A stretch of DNA of 64,000 bases from NCBI RefSeq assembly GCF_015210005.1, contig NZ_MU158698.1, forward strand, positions 689,099-753,098, in the 5' to 3' direction. The first letter of the stretch is position 1, and each line of letters begins with the position of its first letter. This DNA comes from Sphingobacterium hungaricum (GTDB lineage: Bacteria > Bacteroidota > Bacteroidia > Sphingobacteriales > Sphingobacteriaceae). The notes under the pieces were generated by a model. It was not told where the DNA came from. It made no database searches and worked only from the letters and a program-made list of their open reading frames with translations. The position numbers and the translations under genes are program-made. Shown here in pieces: positions 27,027 through 35,562 of this stretch.

Positions 27027-29162
27027 ATGCTTGAGGACGAACTAATTCAGAAAAACAAAAAGAATAATGACATCAGAAATCTGCTGTTGTTTGTCACTAT
27101 TTTGTTCTTCATCATCTTTGTCATCGTTTTTATCTCCTCCTTTAGACAGTACAAAAACATTCAGGCCCGCATTCAAAATATCTATGAATCAATAAACGAT
27201 GACAATTTAGATTTCTCCAATATTTTATCCAAATACAACGAGGCTGAAAATTATTTTCGCTTATTCACCATCGATTTTGACCCTCATAATTACGATTTAT
27301 ATGAGAAGAAATTGAAGGATTTAAATAGCACCGTCGATTCATTAATCAATCAATACGAAACGGATGTTCTTACTGGATTTGATTTCATCAGCAGTATCGA
27401 AAAAAGAAAGAGGTTAAGCGAAGAGTTTCTCATTCTCCGCCTCAAAGTCAGTACCATCCTCGACAGCTCCATAAATTTAAAAGATTTTCCTACTGAAATC
27501 TCTACGAAACAATTGCGAAATAAGCTAGACCTAAAAACCTCATCCTCCGGGTCGGAAATCAAAAGCAGTCAAAACTATGTCGTGATTGAGAAGAAACCAT
27601 TTCTAAAGCGCTTATTTGGCAGACAAAAAGACACGATAAAATTCAATGAAACGGAGAAAACGATATTGGATAGAGAACTGATTTTAAAGAGTTATGAATC
27701 TGATATGAATGCAGCGAACTCTCTGGCCAACAAAAGGCTAAAAGAGTTACAAATTTCGTTTGAAGATTTACGGTTGAAAGAACGAAAGCTTTTAGGGAAT
27801 AATTTTAAGCTATTGTACGAAATCAATGGAATCATTCGCAACATTCATGACCTGAAGCTAGCTGCCAAAAATGAAACGACATTAAATGAGGTTCAGACAT
27901 TGCTTGAAAAATCCAACGTATTCAAATGGCAGATTATCTCTTGCTTGTTCTTTATGTTTTCCATGATTTGCATCATTGTATATTATCAATTCTACACAAC
28001 GTATTACGAGCGCAAGCTGATTGAAGAAAAAATGTATGCTTCAAAATTAGCTACTGAAAAGACGGATATTTTAGCTGAAATCACTCATGAAATCAGGACA
28101 CCTATTAATTCCCTAATCGGCATTATTGATTTGCTCCGCAAAAAAAATGATGTATACGACAGCAAAGATTTAAATCTTTTGGAGTCCGTGTATTCGAATA
28201 TCAATAATACCTCAAAAACAATCAACGATATCTTGAACTTGAGCAAGTTAGACCAAACCACGATTCCTAGCTTCCATAATTTTAATATCAACGATATGAT
28301 GGAGGAGATTATGGATGCTCATTCAAATCAAGCTAAACAGAAAAATATCCATCTTGAATATATAAAAATAAGTCAAAATGATGAGGTCATCTATTCTGAT
28401 GATTTTAAAATCCGTCAGATACTGACGAATCTAATTTCGAACGCCATAAAATATTCTGATAAGGGAACTGTGCTGACTACCATTTTGCTTGATGCACAAA
28501 ACAATTTAATCATCGAAGTACAGGATGAAGGAATCGGTATTTCGGATGCTTTACAAGATAATATTTTCAGGAAATATTATACGGTTAATAAATCGATGAA
28601 GATTGAAGGCGGAATAGGTTTGGGTTTATTTATCACACGTAAAATGATATTGAGCTTGGACGGAAAAATATCTTTCGTCAGCAAAAGAAATAAAGGAACT
28701 ACCTTTCGCGTCGAAATACCAATCCCTAAGAACAAGCATTCTTCAATACAACCTTCTACTATAAAATCAATCAATGAATTTCCAAAAACACTAAAATGGT
28801 TGATTGTCGATGACAATGCGCTAAATCTGCTTTATATGAAGCAGTTTTTTGAAGAGAGTCCAAATGTTATTTCAGCATCTCATGGCTTGCAAGCATTAAA
28901 CATTATTAATGAATTCCCAATCGACATCGTCATTACAGACATCAACATGCCCATCATGACCGGAGATGAATTATTGGTGGAAATCAGAAAGAACAGCGCC
29001 TTTGATCACATTAAAGTAATCGCTACATCTTCTGATAATGAGCAGATACTCGAGTTACAAAAGTTACATAATTTAAAATTCGATGGAATCTTGATCAAAC
29101 CGTTCAACGAGAAAAAACTTATCGACGTTATCGATTACACGCTTAGAAAGAACGAAAATTGA
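27027..29162 (+). CDS. hybrid sensor histidine kinase/response regulator
   Basis: The 711 aa product has two membrane helices (about 18-40 and 292-317) around a mostly helical periplasmic sensor of about 250 residues. The HisKA domain follows with the phospho-accepting His in AEITHEIRTP (H354), then the HATPase domain (NLISNAIKYS N-box, DEGIGI G1 box, GGIGLGLFI G2 box) and a C-terminal receiver (LIVDDNALN, ITDINMP with D638). Phosphate would move from H354 to D638 and then to a separate Hpt protein. The orphan Hpt at 12238 and the regulator at 63444 are possible partners. The sensor domain has no recognised ligand family. Confidence 0.9.
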   Translation: MLEDELIQKNKKNNDIRNLLLFVTILFFIIFVIVFISSFRQYKNIQARIQNIYESINDDNLDFSNILSKYNEAENYFRLFTIDFDPHNYDLYEKKLKDLNSTVDSLINQYETDVLTGFDFISSIEKRKRLSEEFLILRLKVSTILDSSINLKDFPTEISTKQLRNKLDLKTSSSGSEIKSSQNYVVIEKKPFLKRLFGRQKDTIKFNETEKTILDRELILKSYESDMNAANSLANKRLKELQISFEDLRLKERKLLGNNFKLLYEINGIIRNIHDLKLAAKNETTLNEVQTLLEKSNVFKWQIISCLFFMFSMICIIVYYQFYTTYYERKLIEEKMYASKLATEKTDILAEITHEIRTPINSLIGIIDLLRKKNDVYDSKDLNLLESVYSNINNTSKTINDILNLSKLDQTTIPSFHNFNINDMMEEIMDAHSNQAKQKNIHLEYIKISQNDEVIYSDDFKIRQILTNLISNAIKYSDKGTVLTTILLDAQNNLIIEVQDEGIGISDALQDNIFRKYYTVNKSMKIEGGIGLGLFITRKMILSLDGKISFVSKRNKGTTFRVEIPIPKNKHSSIQPSTIKSINEFPKTLKWLIVDDNALNLLYMKQFFEESPNVISASHGLQALNIINEFPIDIVITDINMPIMTGDELLVEIRKNSAFDHIKVIATSSDNEQILELQKLHNLKFDGILIKPFNEKKLIDVIDYTLRKNEN

Positions 29163-29234
29163 GATTATTCCACAGAATCTCAGTAAGACATTTCCAGTCA
29201 GGGAAATAAAAATTATTTTTTTTCACTTAAATAC

Positions 29235-29262
29235 TTGTTAATAAAAGTTTTTCGTATTTTTG
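29235..29262 (+). promoter_or_regulatory. promoter for rpsA
   Basis: TTG (29235-29237), 17 nt, then TATTTTTG (29255-29262), a strong -7 match. The spacing is slightly short. It gives a leader of about 33 nt that contains AAAAGGAGA near the start codon, a purine-rich site unusual for Bacteroidota. Confidence 0.7.
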
Positions 29263-29301
29263 CAGTCCCTACGACGTGGGGAAAAGGAGATAAATTAATT
29301 A

Positions 29302-31236
29302 ATGGCAAAAAAACAAGAAGCAGAAAAAGAGTTAGCGGCAAAAAATGCAGAGCTACAAGGTGCCGACACTAAAGTAGTGAAGGACACTGAAAAGATTGAA
29401 TCTGAGGCAGATTCGAAATTAATCGACGAAATCAAATCAAACACTTGGAGCACACCAGAAGGTGACTTCGATTGGGATCTTGATGAAAAAGCTTTCGGAA
29501 GCTACAGCGCAGCTGAGCGTACGAAAATGGAAGATCAGTACGCAGGTACGTTCAACCAAATCAACCAAGGTGAAATTATTGAGGGTTCTGTAGTTTCCAT
29601 CAATAACAAAGATGTAGTTTTGAACGTTGGATTTAAATCAGACGGTCTTGTAGCATTATCTGAATTCCGTGACTTACCTGACTTAAAAGTGGGTGATACG
29701 GTAGACGTATTTGTTGAATCTCAAGAGGATGCAAATGGTCAATTGGTATTATCACGCAAACGTGCTAAAACACAAAAATCTTGGGAAGCAATTAATGATG
29801 CATTGGAAAATGATGCAATCATTGACGGTTTCGTTAAATCACGTACTAAAGGTGGTTTAATCGTTGACATCAAAGGTGTAGAAGCTTTCTTACCGGGATC
29901 TCAAATCGACATCAAGCCGATTCGTGATTATGATGTTTACGTTGGTAAAACAATGGAATTCAAAGTTGTTAAAATCAACCACGAATTCAAAAACGTTGTT
30001 GTATCTCACAAAGTATTGATCGAGGACGATTTAGAAAACCAAAAATCTGAAATCGTTGCGAAATTAGAAAAAGGTCAAGTATTAGAAGGAACTGTTAAAA
30101 ACATTACAGATTTCGGTGTGTTCATCGATTTAGGTGGTGTTGATGGTTTATTGCACATTACTGATATTTCTTGGGGTCGTATCGAGCATCCAAAAGAAGT
30201 TTTGGCATTGGATCAAACAATCAACGTGGTTGTTCTTGATTTTGATGATGAGAAAAAACGTATCGCTTTAGGATTAAAACAACTTTCTGAGCATCCTTGG
30301 GAATCTTTGGATAAAGAATTAGCTGTTGGATCTAAAGTAAAAGGTAAAATCGTTACTGTTGCTGATTATGGTGCTTTCTTAGAAATCATCCCAGGAGTAG
30401 AAGGATTGATCCACGTTTCTGAAATGTCTTGGTCTCAAAACTTACGTTCTCCTCAAGAGTTCTTAAAAGTTAGCGACGAAATCGAAGCAGAAGTATTGAC
30501 TCTTGACCGTGATGATCGCAAAATGAGCTTAGGTATCAAACAATTGACTCCTGATCCATGGAAAAACATCACTGAGCGTTACCCAATCGGTTCTAAACAA
30601 ACTGCAGTAGTTAAAAACATGACTAACTTCGGTGTGTTCGTAGAATTAGAAGATGGTATCGACGGATTAATCCACATTTCTGATCTTTCTTGGTCGAAAA
30701 AAATCAACCATCCAAATGAATTCACTAAAGTTGGTGAAACATTAGATGTTGTTGTTTTAGAACTAGATGAAGATAACAGAAAACTTTCTTTAGGACACAA
30801 ACAATTAGAAGAGAACCCTTGGGATACTTTCGAAACAATTTTCACAATTGATTCAATCCACGAAGGAACTGTTTTAAAAGTTGGTGACAAAGGAGATATC
30901 GTTGCTTTACAATATGGTGTAGAAGGATTCTGTCCATCAAAACATTCTGTAAAAGAAGATGGTACTTCATTGAAAGTTGACGAAGTTAATGAATTCAAAA
31001 TCATTGAGTTCAACAAAGAGAACAAACGTTTGGTAATTTCTCACTCTCGTATCTGGGAAGACCAAAAAGCTGAAGCTCGTGTTGAAGAATTCAACGCTCG
31101 TAAAAAAGAAGCAAAAGTAGCTAACAATGCTGTGAAGAAAGTAAAAGATAACGTTGAAAAATCTACTTTAGGTGATTTAGACGTTCTTGCACAATTGAAA
31201 CAACAAATGGAAGGCGACGAAAATAAATCTAAATAA
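29302..31236 (+). CDS. rpsA: 30S ribosomal protein S1
   Basis: The 644 aa product has a charged N-terminal extension (1-85) and six S1 RNA-binding repeats, recognisable from recurring GVFVEL/GVFIDL and GLIHISDLSW/GLLHITDISW motifs. The last repeat has diverged (GFCPSKHS). A Lys/Glu-rich tail follows. It holds mRNA on the 30S subunit during initiation, which matters in this phylum where Shine-Dalgarno pairing is weak. It is monocistronic, with a strong promoter and a near-perfect terminator. Confidence 0.97.
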   Translation: MAKKQEAEKELAAKNAELQGADTKVVKDTEKIESEADSKLIDEIKSNTWSTPEGDFDWDLDEKAFGSYSAAERTKMEDQYAGTFNQINQGEIIEGSVVSINNKDVVLNVGFKSDGLVALSEFRDLPDLKVGDTVDVFVESQEDANGQLVLSRKRAKTQKSWEAINDALENDAIIDGFVKSRTKGGLIVDIKGVEAFLPGSQIDIKPIRDYDVYVGKTMEFKVVKINHEFKNVVVSHKVLIEDDLENQKSEIVAKLEKGQVLEGTVKNITDFGVFIDLGGVDGLLHITDISWGRIEHPKEVLALDQTINVVVLDFDDEKKRIALGLKQLSEHPWESLDKELAVGSKVKGKIVTVADYGAFLEIIPGVEGLIHVSEMSWSQNLRSPQEFLKVSDEIEAEVLTLDRDDRKMSLGIKQLTPDPWKNITERYPIGSKQTAVVKNMTNFGVFVELEDGIDGLIHISDLSWSKKINHPNEFTKVGETLDVVVLELDEDNRKLSLGHKQLEENPWDTFETIFTIDSIHEGTVLKVGDKGDIVALQYGVEGFCPSKHSVKEDGTSLKVDEVNEFKIIEFNKENKRLVISHSRIWEDQKAEARVEEFNARKKEAKVANNAVKKVKDNVEKSTLGDLDVLAQLKQQMEGDENKSK

Positions 31237-31260
31237 GTTTAGGTTTTACGCATAAATTTT

Positions 31261-31290
31261 AACCCCTCGCTGATCAGCGAGGGGTTTTTT
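31261..31290 (+). terminator. terminator of rpsA
   Basis: A 26-nt perfect palindrome (AACCCCTCGCTGA and its complement) runs straight into TTTTTT. Confidence 0.9.
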
Positions 31291-31334
31291 ATTGCACAAT
31301 TTCTCTTTACATTTACCTAACTAATTAAGATCAA

Positions 31335-32159
31335 ATGTTTAAATCTGCACTAATTACGGTTGATGAATTAAAAGCACAGTTCAATAATCCAAAGCTGGTT
31401 TTATTGGATTGTTCGATTGACAAAGTCAATGAATCTTTAGATGATAAGGAAGTCAAATTAATACCGAATTCTATCTTCTTCGATATTGAAAAAGATTTCT
31501 CAGACCACGACAACCCATTGCCACATACTTTAGTCAATCCAGAAACATTTACCCATCATGCGCAGAAGTTGGGTATCGATTCGGACAGCATCATCGTTGT
31601 CTACGACCGCTGGGGTATCTATTCAAGTCCGCGGGCGTGGTGGATGTTTAAGGTGATGGGACATCAGCAGGTGTATGTATTGAACGGTGGAATTATCGCT
31701 TGGGAAGATGGAGGAAATGAGGTCTTTAGAGAATACAAAATTCCGGGCCACAAAGGAAATTTCGAAGCGCTTTTCGATCAATCTCTGTATGCAGATATAA
31801 ATTATATCTTAGAAAATTATCAAAACGAAAAGGTCGATGTTATCGATGCCCGTAGCGACAAACGTTTTTTTGGCTTAGCGCCAGAGCCACGCAAGGGTCT
31901 GCGCTCTGGGCATATTCCGAATTCGAAAAACTTACCGTTCGATTTAGTGCTCGACAAAGACAAATACAAGTCATTAGCAGAGCTTAATGAAATTATAAGC
32001 CCTCTATCAAATCAACAAATCTTTACTTGCGGATCGGGAATATCGGCTTCTATTATTGCTTTTGCATCCTATTTAACGGGCAATCAAAATCTCAAAATAT
32101 ACGATGGCTCTTGGTCAGAATGGGGTAAAGAAGAATTGAACTTACCAATAGAAAAATAA
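31335..32159 (+). CDS. sulfurtransferase with two rhodanese domains (3-mercaptopyruvate or thiosulfate type)
   Basis: The 274 aa product has an inactive N-terminal rhodanese domain (about 1-135, with VVYDRWGIYSSPRAWWM) and a catalytic C-terminal domain whose loop is FTCGSGISAS, with the persulfide-forming Cys. CGSG(I/V)(S/T)A is the loop usual for 3-mercaptopyruvate sulfurtransferases; thiosulfate enzymes usually have CRKGV. DARSDKRFFGLAPEPRKGLRSGHIPN precedes it. It moves sulfane sulfur to thiol acceptors in the cytoplasm. Its stop overlaps the next ATG by one base. Confidence 0.9.
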   Translation: MFKSALITVDELKAQFNNPKLVLLDCSIDKVNESLDDKEVKLIPNSIFFDIEKDFSDHDNPLPHTLVNPETFTHHAQKLGIDSDSIIVVYDRWGIYSSPRAWWMFKVMGHQQVYVLNGGIIAWEDGGNEVFREYKIPGHKGNFEALFDQSLYADINYILENYQNEKVDVIDARSDKRFFGLAPEPRKGLRSGHIPNSKNLPFDLVLDKDKYKSLAELNEIISPLSNQQIFTCGSGISASIIAFASYLTGNQNLKIYDGSWSEWGKEELNLPIEK

Positions 32160-32614
32160 TGAAAACATACCTACTTTTAGCTTTGCTCCTATTCAGCAAT
32201 AAAGCATTCTGCCAAGAATTGAATCCAAAATACGATTCTGCTTTGGCTGATTCTTTAGGTTCGGATGACTATGGAATGAAGTACTACACGTTTGTGCTTT
32301 TAAAAACTGGGAAAACTATAATTGAGAATAAAGAGGAAGTCAGCAATCTTTTCAAAGGCCATATGGAAAATATCCAGAAACTGGCTGATGATGGTAAACT
32401 GATTGTTGCTGGCCCTTTTGGAAAAAATGAACGGAATTATCGAGGTATTTTTATTCTAAATGTCAAAACAATTGAAGAAGCCGAAGTACTTCTTCAATCA
32501 GACCCTGCTATTAAAGCTGGATTACTAGAAGCTGAAATAACGCCTTGGTATGGGTCTTCTGCTTTGCCTACGTATTTGGAAAATTCTGAGAAAGTGAATA
32601 AATATAGCTTTTAG
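32159..32614 (+). CDS. exported YciI-like protein
   Basis: The 151 aa product starts with a Sec signal peptide (residues 1-19, ending AFCQ) followed by a YciI-like ferredoxin-fold domain (YTFVLLKTGKT, GHMENIQKLADDGKLIVAGPFG, GIFILNVKTIEEAEVLLQSDP). Most YciI proteins are cytoplasmic, so the exported form is a Bacteroidota variant. Its function is not known. It is coupled to the sulfurtransferase gene by a one-base stop/start overlap. Confidence 0.82.
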   Translation: MKTYLLLALLLFSNKAFCQELNPKYDSALADSLGSDDYGMKYYTFVLLKTGKTIIENKEEVSNLFKGHMENIQKLADDGKLIVAGPFGKNERNYRGIFILNVKTIEEAEVLLQSDPAIKAGLLEAEITPWYGSSALPTYLENSEKVNKYSF

Positions 32615-32643
32615 ATTATATGTAAATCATTATTAACCAATGA

Positions 32644-32814
32644 TTAACTTTCATTTTCTCTAACCTTCATTTGATAACTTAATCCATCCAGATTTCTTTT
32701 CAGCATGCCAAAATGTTTTGATAAATTGCCTTTCTTTTGAGAAGTAATTTTCAATTTGACTAACAGAATTTCAGAAGCATATTTCAAATTATTTTTATCA
32801 AAAATAATAACCAT
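32644..32814 (-). CDS. small antitoxin-like protein, 56 aa
   Basis: An ATG-to-TAA frame of 57 codons on the minus strand, in a 250-bp gap. The second half reads KKGNLSKHFGMLKRNLDGLSYQMKVRE. This pattern of a small G-hinge followed by DGL-YQ---R resembles the C-terminal end of short Bacteroidota antitoxin-type proteins that are usually paired with a PIN or RelE-like toxin. No toxin gene is present next to it: the upstream neighbour on the same strand is pirin, 53 bp away. It may be an orphan antitoxin or the remnant of a lost module. The family resemblance is from memory, so confidence is moderate. Confidence 0.5.
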   Translation of the reverse strand: MVIIFDKNNLKYASEILLVKLKITSQKKGNLSKHFGMLKRNLDGLSYQMKVRENES

Positions 32815-32867
32815 AACAATTAGACTTATAGAAAATTACCAAGAAACCAAATTAAGAGCTAACAAGA

Positions 32868-33740
32868 CTAAGTTCCAGGCAAAGGAACAAAACCTTCTTC
32901 ACCATCAATTTTTGGAAATCGCTGCGCTTTCCAATCTTCTTTCGCCTTCTCAATCACCGATTTTTCTGACGACACAAAATTCCAATAGATAAACCGTTCT
33001 TCAGGGAAAGGTTCCCCTCCAAAAATATAGATTGTCGAATTGGCTTCTAAATCAAACGAACATAAATGAGCATCCTTTGTAATCAAAATCTGCTTTGGCC
33101 CATACACATGTTCGTCCTTACGCACTCCCCCTTCCAAAATATACAAACCGCTTTCACCGTACAATTGCTCTTTAAAATCAATCCGCTTGGCTTCAAGATT
33201 TTTGATTTCAATCATATACAATTTACTGTAAACAGGAACACCTGATTTCCTTCCCAAAGCTTCTCCAGCAATCAGTTTGTATTGCACGCCATCTTCCACC
33301 CAAGTCGGCAACTGCTCAGCTTCTACATGTGAAAAATTTGGTTCAATATGCTCTTTGTCCTTCGGCAAAGCCACCCAAATCTGCAAACCGTGCAGATATT
33401 TATCTTGTACGCGCAAGTATTCCGGCGTGCGCTCTGAATGCACGACACCTTCCCCCGCCGTCATCCAGTTCACTGCTCCAGGCTGTATTTCAATAGCATT
33501 TCCAATGCTATCACGATGCATAATCGCGCCTTCGAATAAGTATGTCAATGTCGATAATCCAATATGCGGATGCGGGCCGACGTCCAAGTTTTCGTATTCT
33601 TTCAAATGCGCAGGACCCATGTGGTCAATAAAAACAAATGGACCGATGGAGCGTTTCTGACGGAATGGCAATAAACGGCCGACAAGAAAATTCCCAATAT
33701 CTGCAGCTTTCTCTTCGTGAATAAAATCTATGTTTGACAT
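32868..33740 (-). CDS. pirin family protein
   Basis: The 290 aa bicupin has the pirin metal site in the N-terminal cupin: DHMGPAHLKEY, VGPHPHIGLSTLTYLFEG, RDSIGN and AGEGVVHSE supply the His and Glu ligands for Fe2+. Bacterial pirins act as quercetinases or as redox-sensing partners of other proteins. The substrate is not evident here. It is divergent from the methyltransferase gene, with 54 bp between the starts. Confidence 0.92.
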   Translation of the reverse strand: MSNIDFIHEEKAADIGNFLVGRLLPFRQKRSIGPFVFIDHMGPAHLKEYENLDVGPHPHIGLSTLTYLFEGAIMHRDSIGNAIEIQPGAVNWMTAGEGVVHSERTPEYLRVQDKYLHGLQIWVALPKDKEHIEPNFSHVEAEQLPTWVEDGVQYKLIAGEALGRKSGVPVYSKLYMIEIKNLEAKRIDFKEQLYGESGLYILEGGVRKDEHVYGPKQILITKDAHLCSFDLEANSTIYIFGGEPFPEERFIYWNFVSSEKSVIEKAKEDWKAQRFPKIDGEEGFVPLPGT

Positions 33741-33794
33741 ACGTATATAAATTTGTTTATTATCTTTAGACGATAATCTTAATAATCTAATATA

Positions 33795-34592
33795 ATGAAT
33801 TCTTCGGACAACTACTTAGACATTAACCGAAAATCGTGGAATAATGTTGTCGACACTCATCTAGCATCTGAATTTTATGGACAAGAAAAATTCATGGCGG
33901 GTGAAACCACGTTAAAGGATATTGAACTAAAGCTCTTGGGAGATGTCAAAGATAAAAAAATCCTCCACCTGCAATGCCACTTTGGTCAAGATTCCATTTC
34001 GCTAGCGAGAATGGGTGCTCAGGTAACAGGAATTGACCTATCGGATAAAGCCATTGCGACAGCGCAAGGCATCAACCAACAGTTGGGTTTGTCGGCGGAA
34101 TTCATTCGTTGTGATGTCTATGATACGCCAAACCATGTTTCTGAAAAATTCGATATTGTATTCAGCAGTTACGGCACAATTGGATGGTTGCCGGACCTTG
34201 ATAAGTGGGCGAATGTAATTTCTACTTTGCTAAAACCTGGCGGAAAATTTATCTTCGCTGAATTCCATCCGGTTGTTTGGATGTTTGACTATAAATTTTC
34301 CATCGTAGAATATTCGTATTTCAATACTGAAGCGATTGTGGAAACAACGGAAGGAACATACACCGATAGAGACGCTCCTTTGGTGAACAAGTCTGTTTCT
34401 TGGAATCATCCGCTTTCAGAAGTGTTTAGTGCGTTGATTAATGCTGGATTGTCCATCGACCAATTTCAAGAACTTGATTATTCACCTTACAATTGCTTTC
34501 AGGAAACAGAAGAATTCGAACCCGGCAAATTCAGAATCAAACATTTAGGAAATAAAGTTCCATTGGTATATAGTCTTGTAGCTAGCAAATAA
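33795..34592 (+). CDS. class I SAM-dependent methyltransferase
   Basis: The 265 aa product has a Rossmann methyltransferase core: motif I KILHLQCHFGQDSISLA (about residues 55-71), the acidic residue after strand 2 in VTGIDLSDKAI, and FDIVFSSYGTIGWLPDL for motif IV. Motif I is LQCHFGQ rather than the common D/E-x-G-x-G-x-G, a variant seen in this subfamily. The methyl acceptor is unknown. It ends 4 bp before the convergent hutG stop. Confidence 0.85.
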   Translation: MNSSDNYLDINRKSWNNVVDTHLASEFYGQEKFMAGETTLKDIELKLLGDVKDKKILHLQCHFGQDSISLARMGAQVTGIDLSDKAIATAQGINQQLGLSAEFIRCDVYDTPNHVSEKFDIVFSSYGTIGWLPDLDKWANVISTLLKPGGKFIFAEFHPVVWMFDYKFSIVEYSYFNTEAIVETTEGTYTDRDAPLVNKSVSWNHPLSEVFSALINAGLSIDQFQELDYSPYNCFQETEEFEPGKFRIKHLGNKVPLVYSLVASK

Positions 34593-34596
34593 TTGC

Positions 34597-35559
34597 TTAT
34601 CCACTTACCTTCTTAAAAATTAAATCTGCCGCTAACTTCGCAGTCCGGTGATCGATATCATATCCAGGGTTGAGTTCAGCAATATCCATCGATACCAATT
34701 TTGGATGCTCATAAATAAATTTTAACAGTTTATAAAATGCATAATCGGGAATAATGCCTTGAAATGCCAATGCACTTACGCCAGGGGCAAAAGCCGCCAC
34801 AAAAGCATCCAAATCGATTGTTAAATAAACTTCATCTACTTTCTCCAAAAAATGTTCAAGTTTTATCTGGTTTGATAGCAGGTATTCGCTTGTCAAATCG
34901 GATTGCAAGATGTACTCTACGCCCAATGCTTTTGCTTGGTTGAATAATGCTTTCGTATTCGAAATCTCTTGAATGCCCAAGGCTAAATAATGAAAGTCTG
35001 CCCTTCCTACATCTGCTGCAATCTGATAAAATCCTGTACCAGATGTTGCGGCATCATTCACTGTTGCTCGTAAATCAAAATGTGCATCGAAGTTAATTAC
35101 TCCTAAAGTCTTATCAGACAACCTTTTGAGGCCTTTGTAATGGCCATAGGTTACTTCATGTCCACCACCGATCACAATCGGAAAAGCTCCGGCACTTCTG
35201 ATTTTCGCTACCGCAATGGATAAATATTCCTGAGCCTCTTCAAGATTCTTATTCAGACAGACCACATTTCCTGCGTCAACGATTTTCTTTGTATGATGGA
35301 CAGGAAGATTGGCTAAGATTTCGCGTAGCGCGTCAGGGCCTTCAATAGCGCCCGGCCGTCCTAAATTCCTGCGCACGCCTTCGTCTGACTTGAATCCCAA
35401 AATAACATAGGCATCATCCAGCTTCTCTGGGAAATCTCTTAAATCAAGCAATTCAATCTGTTGATGCCAACGCAAAAAATCTTCTCCTTCACCATCTATT
35501 CGACCCTTCCAGATTTTAACGGAAGGTTTTTCATAATAGATTTCATGTACATGTTCCAT
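34597..35559 (-). CDS. hutG: formimidoylglutamase
   Basis: The 320 aa ureohydrolase has the binuclear Mn2+ site: GGGHEVTYGHYKGL, INFDAHFDLR and LTIDLDAF. It converts formimidoylglutamate to glutamate and formamide, the last step of histidine breakdown. The frame allows a GTG at 35562, but ATG at 35559 follows directly and is preferred. It is the final gene of the hut operon, adjacent to hutU. The arginase family includes agmatinase and arginase, but the operon context settles the call. Confidence 0.93.
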   Translation of the reverse strand: MEHVHEIYYEKPSVKIWKGRIDGEGEDFLRWHQQIELLDLRDFPEKLDDAYVILGFKSDEGVRRNLGRPGAIEGPDALREILANLPVHHTKKIVDAGNVVCLNKNLEEAQEYLSIAVAKIRSAGAFPIVIGGGHEVTYGHYKGLKRLSDKTLGVINFDAHFDLRATVNDAATSGTGFYQIAADVGRADFHYLALGIQEISNTKALFNQAKALGVEYILQSDLTSEYLLSNQIKLEHFLEKVDEVYLTIDLDAFVAAFAPGVSALAFQGIIPDYAFYKLLKFIYEHPKLVSMDIAELNPGYDIDHRTAKLAADLIFKKVSG

Positions 35560-35562
35560 CAC

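Noticed and set aside
29263..29301. Structured autoregulatory leader in front of rpsA
   Set aside because: Only a few base pairs (CCC/GGG around a tiny loop) can form, so a regulatory RNA cannot be supported from this sequence.
32756..32992. 78-residue plus-strand ORF overlapping the end of pirin
   Set aside because: It is antisense to the pirin 3' end and to the better-supported small minus-strand ORF; its composition is not protein-like.
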